11,155 nt of DNA from JAZDJP01 sp043803805. GTDB taxonomy: Bacteria > Planctomycetota > JAZDJP01. The notes under the pieces were generated by a model. The model searched no databases and was not told where the DNA came from. It saw only the letters and a program-made list of their open reading frames with translations. Of this stretch, positions 7,121 to 11,155 are shown piece by piece. The position numbers were made by a program, and so were the translations under genes. The stretch lies in contig JAZDJP010000041.1 of the NCBI GenBank assembly GCA_043803805.1, positions 1-11,155 of the forward strand. The letters run 5' to 3'. Position 1 is the stretch's first letter, and every line of letters starts with the position of its first letter.

Positions 7121-8452
7121 ATGAAATTGTCGCGGTTCACCACATTTTTCCCGGCGTCCGGGGGGGATTCCTTCATCGGTTTTAATGCCATGACCCAGGG
7201 AGTGGTCACCCTGCCGGGAGAATTAAAGCGTCGCGTGGAGGATGCCTTTCGCCGGCGGGATTTCTCAAACGGCGCCGGGGAGGCCGTTCGGGCGCTGGAC
7301 GAGGCCGGACTTCTGGTGGCGGACGACGTGGACGAGACTGATCGCTTGAGGCGGTGGTTCGACGACATGCGGGAGGACGCGGATTTCCTCCAGGCGACCG
7401 TCCTGACGACCGAGGCGTGTAATTTCGCCTGTCCGTATTGTATTCAGGGAAGCGACAAGGGCGCGGAGCGGCTGGACGATGCCCGGACGGATCGCGTGAC
7501 GGACTGGATACTCCGGAAGGCCGCGGAGCACGGACACGATCGCGTGGTGCTCACGTTTTACGGGGGGGAGCCGTTCCTCAATCCGGAGCCGATGATCCGG
7601 ATTTCGCAGAGGATGGCGGATTGGGCGCGGGAGCGCGGCGGGCGCGAATACCGGTTTGAGATCGTGACGAACGGGTCCCTGATCCGTCCGGACGTGGTGG
7701 AGCGCCTGCGGCCCCTCGGGTTGTACTCCCTTCGGGTGACGATTGACGGGGATCGGGAGGAGCACGACCGCCGGAGACCCTTCCGCGGGGGACAAGGGTC
7801 GTTCGACACGGTGGTGGCGAATCTCCAGGCGATGGCGGGCCGGGTGGATATCCAGATTCAGTCCAACTGGGATCGCGGCAATTACGAAAGCCTCTTCCGG
7901 CTTTGGGATTACCTGGCGGAGGTGGGATTGCTCGATCGGTGCGCCGGCGTCCGGGCGAGTCCCGTTTCGATGTCCCTGGAGAACCGGCGGGCCGGGCTTC
8001 CGGCGAACGCCGAGGCCGCGGGGTGCATCTCGTTTTCGGGCGCGGGATACGAAATGGAGGTGGTGGCGATCCGTGAGGAGCTTCTCCGGCGGGGGTGCCG
8101 TCCGGGGCCGGCCGTCGGCATCCAGGAGTGCCCGCTCGGGCAGAGGACGAGTTATTTCGTCATCCGCCCGAACGGGGACATCCACAAGTGTCCCGCCATG
8201 CTTGGCGAGGAGGGGATGAAGGTCGGGCGCGTGGACGCGCCGGCGCTCGACGCCCGGCACGAGGCGTTCGTGAATCTGGACGTGTGGAAGGCCTGCCCCG
8301 ATTGCGTTTACGCGCCGATGTGCGGAGGGGGGTGCCGGTATTCGGCGATCCTTCAGACCGGGGATGTCACGCGCCCCGCCTGCGAGAAGGCCTATCTGGA
8401 CCGGGTGATTCCGCGGTTTCTCGAACAGGACATGCGATACGGGCGGATGTGA
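7121..8452 (+). CDS. Radical SAM/SPASM peptide maturase, geopeptide-maturase-like
   Basis: A 443-residue cytoplasmic enzyme expected to cleave S-adenosylmethionine reductively and install crosslinks in a ribosomal peptide. The N-terminal region (about 1-75, NAMTQGVVTLPGE and ALDEAGLLVADD) resembles the small winged-helix peptide-recognition modules fused to such maturases. The radical SAM core has C100, C104 and C107 (CNFACPYC) for the SAM-binding 4Fe-4S cluster and YGGEP at 147-151. The C-terminal SPASM domain is canonical: C337, then G352-X4-C357, the C392/C395/C401/C405 set (CX2CX5CX3C) and C421, enough for two auxiliary clusters. Overall it reminds me of the putative geopeptide radical SAM maturases, from memory. 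ATG 7121 follows GAGGGG; the frame is open further upstream only through the hairpin. The probable substrate is the peptide at 6937-7050. It could also be a SPASM enzyme with another target, but the neighbouring small gene makes that less likely. Confidence 0.92.
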   Translation: MKLSRFTTFFPASGGDSFIGFNAMTQGVVTLPGELKRRVEDAFRRRDFSNGAGEAVRALDEAGLLVADDVDETDRLRRWFDDMREDADFLQATVLTTEACNFACPYCIQGSDKGAERLDDARTDRVTDWILRKAAEHGHDRVVLTFYGGEPFLNPEPMIRISQRMADWARERGGREYRFEIVTNGSLIRPDVVERLRPLGLYSLRVTIDGDREEHDRRRPFRGGQGSFDTVVANLQAMAGRVDIQIQSNWDRGNYESLFRLWDYLAEVGLLDRCAGVRASPVSMSLENRRAGLPANAEAAGCISFSGAGYEMEVVAIREELLRRGCRPGPAVGIQECPLGQRTSYFVIRPNGDIHKCPAMLGEEGMKVGRVDAPALDARHEAFVNLDVWKACPDCVYAPMCGGGCRYSAILQTGDVTRPACEKAYLDRVIPRFLEQDMRYGRM

Positions 8453-8476
8453 TCGGCCCGGCAGCCGGAGATGGTC

Positions 8477-9595
8477 ATGGACGCAACACCCCGGATTCTG
8501 GTGGTGGACGACAAGCCCTCGAACGTCCGGCTTCTGCGGGACCTCCTGGGGCGGGAGGGGTATGAATTCATTGATGTCCGCACGGGGGAGGAGGCGCTGG
8601 CGGCCGCGGCCGTCCGGTTGCCGGATCTGGTGCTCCTGGATGTTCTTCTCCCGGGGATGGACGGATACCGGATTCTCTCCCGGATGCGCGCGGACGCGGT
8701 CCTTCAGCACATCCCGGTCATCATGATCACGGCCCTGGGGGAGCACGAGGCCAAACTCCGGGGGATCGAGGCGGGCGCGGATGATTTTCTCACGCGGCCG
8801 TTTGATGTGGAGGAACTCAAACTCCGCATCCGTTCGCTCCTGCGCATTAAAAAACTTCACGACGAACTGGATGAACGCTACCGCAAACTGGCGGAACTCG
8901 AGAAGAACCAGGAACTTCTGGTGCGGATGATCGTGCATGACATCCGGAATCCCCTGACGGTCATCCGGGGATATCTGGATCTGATCCGGATTCAGGGCGG
9001 AGGGACATTGCCGCCGCGAATCCTGACGGGCATTGACCGGGCGGGTGCGGGGTGCCGCGACCTCATGCGGCTGTCCGAGAATCTCATGGACGTCCTGCGT
9101 TTCGAGGGCGGAGCGATGCCCCTCCAGCGCCGGCCGATGGACCTGGGCGTCCTGATGGATGACGTCCGGGGGGATTTCACGGCGGTGGCGCTGTTGCGCG
9201 AGGTGTCCCTGACGCCGGTTGGGGGCGCCGGCGCCGTTTCCGTCAATGCCGATCCAGGCGTCGTCAAACGGATGACGGAGAATCTCGTGGCGGGGGCCGT
9301 CCGCCGGGCGCGAACCGGGGGGGGCGTCACCCTAGCCGTTTCCATGGCGTCGGACGGGCGCGGGGCCGTCATCCATGTCACGGATGACGGGGATCCTCTT
9401 CCACCCGAATATCATGCCGCCTTGCGCGACCGGTTTGGATTTCTCAACAGTCCGCCCGGAAAGAAGATATCGGCCGACACGGGTCTGGGGCTTCTCTTCT
9501 GCCGGCTGGCGGCCGAGGCGCATGGCGGGCGGATGGACATCAACGAGGGATCGGTGGTGGGGAATGATGTGAAGGTTCACCTGCCGGTCGGATAG
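8477..9595 (+). CDS. REC-HisKA-HATPase hybrid (ATP-binding response regulator)
   Basis: A 372-residue soluble signalling protein with an N-terminal receiver (about 5-122), a short helical linker, a HisKA domain and an HATPase domain. Receiver residues: D11/D12, phospho-acceptor D55 (LLDVLLPGMDG), T85; the near-invariant lysine before proline is R107 (LTRPF). The H-box is intact (VHDIRNPLTVI, H154). The ATP site is divergent: the N-box reads ENLVAGAV, so the catalytic Asn is Gly, and G1 reads TDDGDPLPP, losing the second glycine. The GLGL box is kept. It may therefore be a weak or inactive kinase, a phosphatase, or a phosphorelay scaffold. There is no transmembrane segment and no DNA-binding domain. 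ATG 8477 fits CCGGAG (8465-8470) better than the in-frame ATG at 8471. It starts 24 bases after the maturase stop, so it is probably in the same operon. Confidence 0.88.
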   Translation: MDATPRILVVDDKPSNVRLLRDLLGREGYEFIDVRTGEEALAAAAVRLPDLVLLDVLLPGMDGYRILSRMRADAVLQHIPVIMITALGEHEAKLRGIEAGADDFLTRPFDVEELKLRIRSLLRIKKLHDELDERYRKLAELEKNQELLVRMIVHDIRNPLTVIRGYLDLIRIQGGGTLPPRILTGIDRAGAGCRDLMRLSENLMDVLRFEGGAMPLQRRPMDLGVLMDDVRGDFTAVALLREVSLTPVGGAGAVSVNADPGVVKRMTENLVAGAVRRARTGGGVTLAVSMASDGRGAVIHVTDDGDPLPPEYHAALRDRFGFLNSPPGKKISADTGLGLLFCRLAAEAHGGRMDINEGSVVGNDVKVHLPVG

Positions 9596-9596
9596 T

Positions 9597-9633
9597 CTCA
9601 TCCTTCGACAAGCTCAGGATGAGCGGGCTTATC
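9597..9633. repeat. Dispersed hairpin repeat, copy 2 (inverted relative to 2845-2881)
   Basis: 36 of 37 bases match the reverse complement of 2845-2881. It forms the stem CTCATCCT (9597-9604) with AGGATGAG (9616-9623), starting one base after the hybrid-kinase stop and ending 17 bases before the next ATG. It may act as an mRNA-stabilising or attenuating hairpin. Only the first hairpin of copy 1 is represented. Confidence 0.8.
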
Positions 9634-9650
9634 AATGAAGAGGGGATGTG

Positions 9651-10697
9651 ATGGCGGGTCCGGGGAAAACGATTCTCGTGGTGGAGGACGACGACGCCGT
9701 CCGGGGGGTGTTCGCCGGGGCGCTGGAGGCGCATGACGTCCTCGAGGCGCGTTGCGTGACCGATGCGATCCGTCTCCTCCAGACGCACCGCGTGGATCTG
9801 GTCATCACCGACATCCACATGCCGGGGATGAACGGCATCGAATTCATCGAGCACGTCCGGGCGGCGAAGCCGGGGCTCCCGGTTGTTGTTGTGTCGGGTC
9901 AGATCACCCCGGCCACCCGGGAGGCGCTTGTGCGGCTCTCCCCCGCGGCGCTCCTGGGAAAGCCGGTCGGGGTGAAGGCGCTTCAGGAGGTGGTGGAGGT
10001 CACCTTGCGGGAGGTCCGGGGAACACAGGGGCGGATTCTCGTCGTGGATGACAATGCGTCCATCCGGGATCTCCTCCGGGGGGTTCTGGAACGGGCGGGA
10101 TTCACTGTGGAGGAGGCTCCCGACGGGGAGATCGCGGTCGCCATGGCATGCCGGGGCGGATATGCCATGGTGTTCATGGATATCAATCTTCCGTCTATTT
10201 CGGGTGGCGAGGCCACCCGGCGCATCCGGGAACGGGCGCCGGAAACGCTCGTCATCCTCATCACGGGGGAGGCGGGCGTCCAGGCCATTGACGAGGCTTA
10301 TCGCGGAGGCGGCTATACGTTACTGCGCAAGCCCTTCTACATCGAACATCTTCTCGCGGCGCTTCCGTCCTACCTGCGGGAAAGCCGCCGTCTGGCGGAG
10401 GATGTGAAGGAGCGCGCCGTGCAGAGGCGGGAACCCGTCTGGCGGCGTCTGCCGCGGGCGGTTCGGAAATTTCGGGGCGAACTCCGCCAGAATTCGCGCA
10501 AGCGCGAACATGTGCGGGCGGTGGTGATCGCGGGAGTCGCCCTGCTGGTCGGATTGCTCGCCCTGCAGTCGTATGTCTGGATCCGGGCGTTCGTCGAAAA
10601 GCGGGTGAACCGGGTGGACGACGCCATCGGCCGTCTGGAGGGATATCTCGAGCGGGACGAGACGCGGGAAATCCGGCGCGACACGAGGGGGAGGTAG
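9651..10697 (+). CDS. Tandem dual-receiver protein with C-terminal membrane anchor
   Basis: A 348-residue protein with two receiver domains and no recognised output domain. REC1 (about 6-120) has D13/D14, phospho-acceptor D54 (VITDIHMPGMNG), S82 and K104 (GKP). REC2 (about 127-242) has D133/D134, D177 (FMDINLPSISGG), T205 and K227 (RKPF). Both look competent for phosphorylation. A basic, probably helical linker (about 243-287) leads to one hydrophobic helix at 288-311 (VVIAGVALLVGLLALQSY within it) and a charged 37-residue tail that could form a short coiled coil. By the positive-inside rule the receivers face the cytoplasm and the tail the periplasm. ATG 9651 follows AGGGG at 5-base spacing; the GTG at 9648 is too close to that site. 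It probably exchanges phosphate with the hybrid kinase upstream. The domains are sure, the role is not. Confidence 0.87.
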   Translation: MAGPGKTILVVEDDDAVRGVFAGALEAHDVLEARCVTDAIRLLQTHRVDLVITDIHMPGMNGIEFIEHVRAAKPGLPVVVVSGQITPATREALVRLSPAALLGKPVGVKALQEVVEVTLREVRGTQGRILVVDDNASIRDLLRGVLERAGFTVEEAPDGEIAVAMACRGGYAMVFMDINLPSISGGEATRRIRERAPETLVILITGEAGVQAIDEAYRGGGYTLLRKPFYIEHLLAALPSYLRESRRLAEDVKERAVQRREPVWRRLPRAVRKFRGELRQNSRKREHVRAVVIAGVALLVGLLALQSYVWIRAFVEKRVNRVDDAIGRLEGYLERDETREIRRDTRGR

Positions 10698-10713
10698 GGA
10701 AGTGGGGAGAAGT

Positions 10714-10776
10714 GCTGAGTACTGAGTGCTGAGATGGGGGGAGATGGGGGAGTCAGCGAGTCAGCGAGTCTCCGAG
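10714..10776. repeat. Cluster of three short tandem repeats
   Basis: Three different unit lengths run back to back. Heptamers of the type RCTGAGT occur three times (10714-10734, last base changed). GAGATGGGGG occurs twice exactly (10731-10750, overlapping the last heptamer). Octamer TCAGCGAG occurs twice, then TCTCCGAG (10753-10776). The stretch 10698-10811 is otherwise devoid of gene-like signals; no terminator for the operon is evident. Confidence 0.75.
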
Positions 10777-10811
10777 TCTGGGGACATGAACCGGAAGCCC
10801 GGAGAAGAGTC

Positions 10812-11155
10812 TATCCCAAACCCTCGCGCTAGTTGCGTTGCGAGCGCCGGGGGGCCGGATACAAGGAGCGACGACGAATGCGTATCCGGAGATACGCCGA
10901 GGAGGAGCGACGCCGTAGACGGCCCCCCGCCGCCGCAACCGAGGCCCGGGAGGGCCGAGGTCGGCGATTCGTATCGCCCCGAGCGGCAGCGAGGGCGCGG
11001 AGCCGAAGGCGGAGCGCAACCCGGAGGGACGGGCCGATATGCGGCGCATCGCATTGTCGCTCGTCGTCATCGTATCTCTCCGTTGATACGATTCCTCCTC
11101 GCTCCGCGCGCTGCTTGCATCTCGGCCCGTCGCAACCGCGGGAGGGTTTGGGATA
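10812..11155. mobile_element. Fold-back (MITE-like) element, 344 bp, no coding capacity
   Basis: The ends are inverted repeats: the left tip TATCCCAAACCCTC is exactly complementary to the right tip at the window end, and similarity continues to TTGCG. Further in, 10865-10886 matches the reverse complement of 11085-11105 closely, and neighbouring blocks (GGGCCG...GGAGCGA, CGGAGA...GAGCGAC) also correspond, so arms of about 100 bp are imperfect inverted repeats. Internal hairpins: GCGTATC-CGGA-GATACGC (10880-10897), GGCGAT-TCGT-ATCGCC (10963-10978), ATCGTATC-N8-GATACGAT (11069-11092). Open frames here have no start signals or recognisable protein and are judged spurious. It could be a non-autonomous transposable element or a structured intergenic repeat. 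Confidence 0.65.

Noticed and set aside
10753..11070. Overlapping minus-strand frames of about 100 codons at the right end
   Set aside because: They lie within tandem repeats and the fold-back element, with no domain and no convincing start signal.

Overview
The window looks like part of a chromosome or large contig from a high-GC, diderm (Gram-negative-type) bacterium. A TonB-dependent outer-membrane receptor shows the outer membrane, and a sigma-54-type enhancer-binding regulator and several two-component proteins are present. The geopeptide-like radical SAM maturase and the CTCATCCT...AGGATGAG repeats would suit Desulfobacterota or related phyla, but the sequence alone does not fix the taxon.

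Left end, minus strand (1-2740): a two-component pair. A membrane histidine kinase with a periplasmic sensor region overlaps by four bases a GTG-started NtrC-class response regulator, which runs off the left edge. The divergent spacer (2741-2973) holds a TACAAT -10 candidate for the kinase, a perfect 16-bp palindrome directly upstream of it, a TATAAT promoter candidate for the rightward gene, and a two-hairpin dispersed repeat.

Plus strand, 2974-5049: a TonB-dependent receptor whose signal peptide appears split by an in-frame 171-bp insertion carrying imperfect terminal inverted repeats. The AT-rich spacer 5050-5313 holds a promoter candidate, a dyad and a 14-G homopolymer upstream of the next gene.

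Plus strand, 5314-10697: a tightly packed run that reads as one operon. It encodes a family 5 (oligopeptide-type) solute-binding protein, a 37-residue Cys/aromatic-rich peptide missed by long-ORF gene calling, a strong hairpin, a radical SAM/SPASM peptide maturase, a REC-HisKA-HATPase hybrid with a divergent ATP-binding site, and a protein with two receiver domains and a C-terminal membrane helix. The best interpretation is a RiPP (ribosomally made, post-translationally modified peptide) locus. Its peptide is modified by the maturase, and neighbours suited to peptide binding, outer-membrane uptake and signal transduction sit in or beside the operon. No protease, exporter or ABC permease is visible in the window.

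Right end, 10698-11155: no protein gene. There is a cluster of short tandem repeats, then a 344-bp fold-back element with terminal inverted repeats, whose right tip coincides with the window end.
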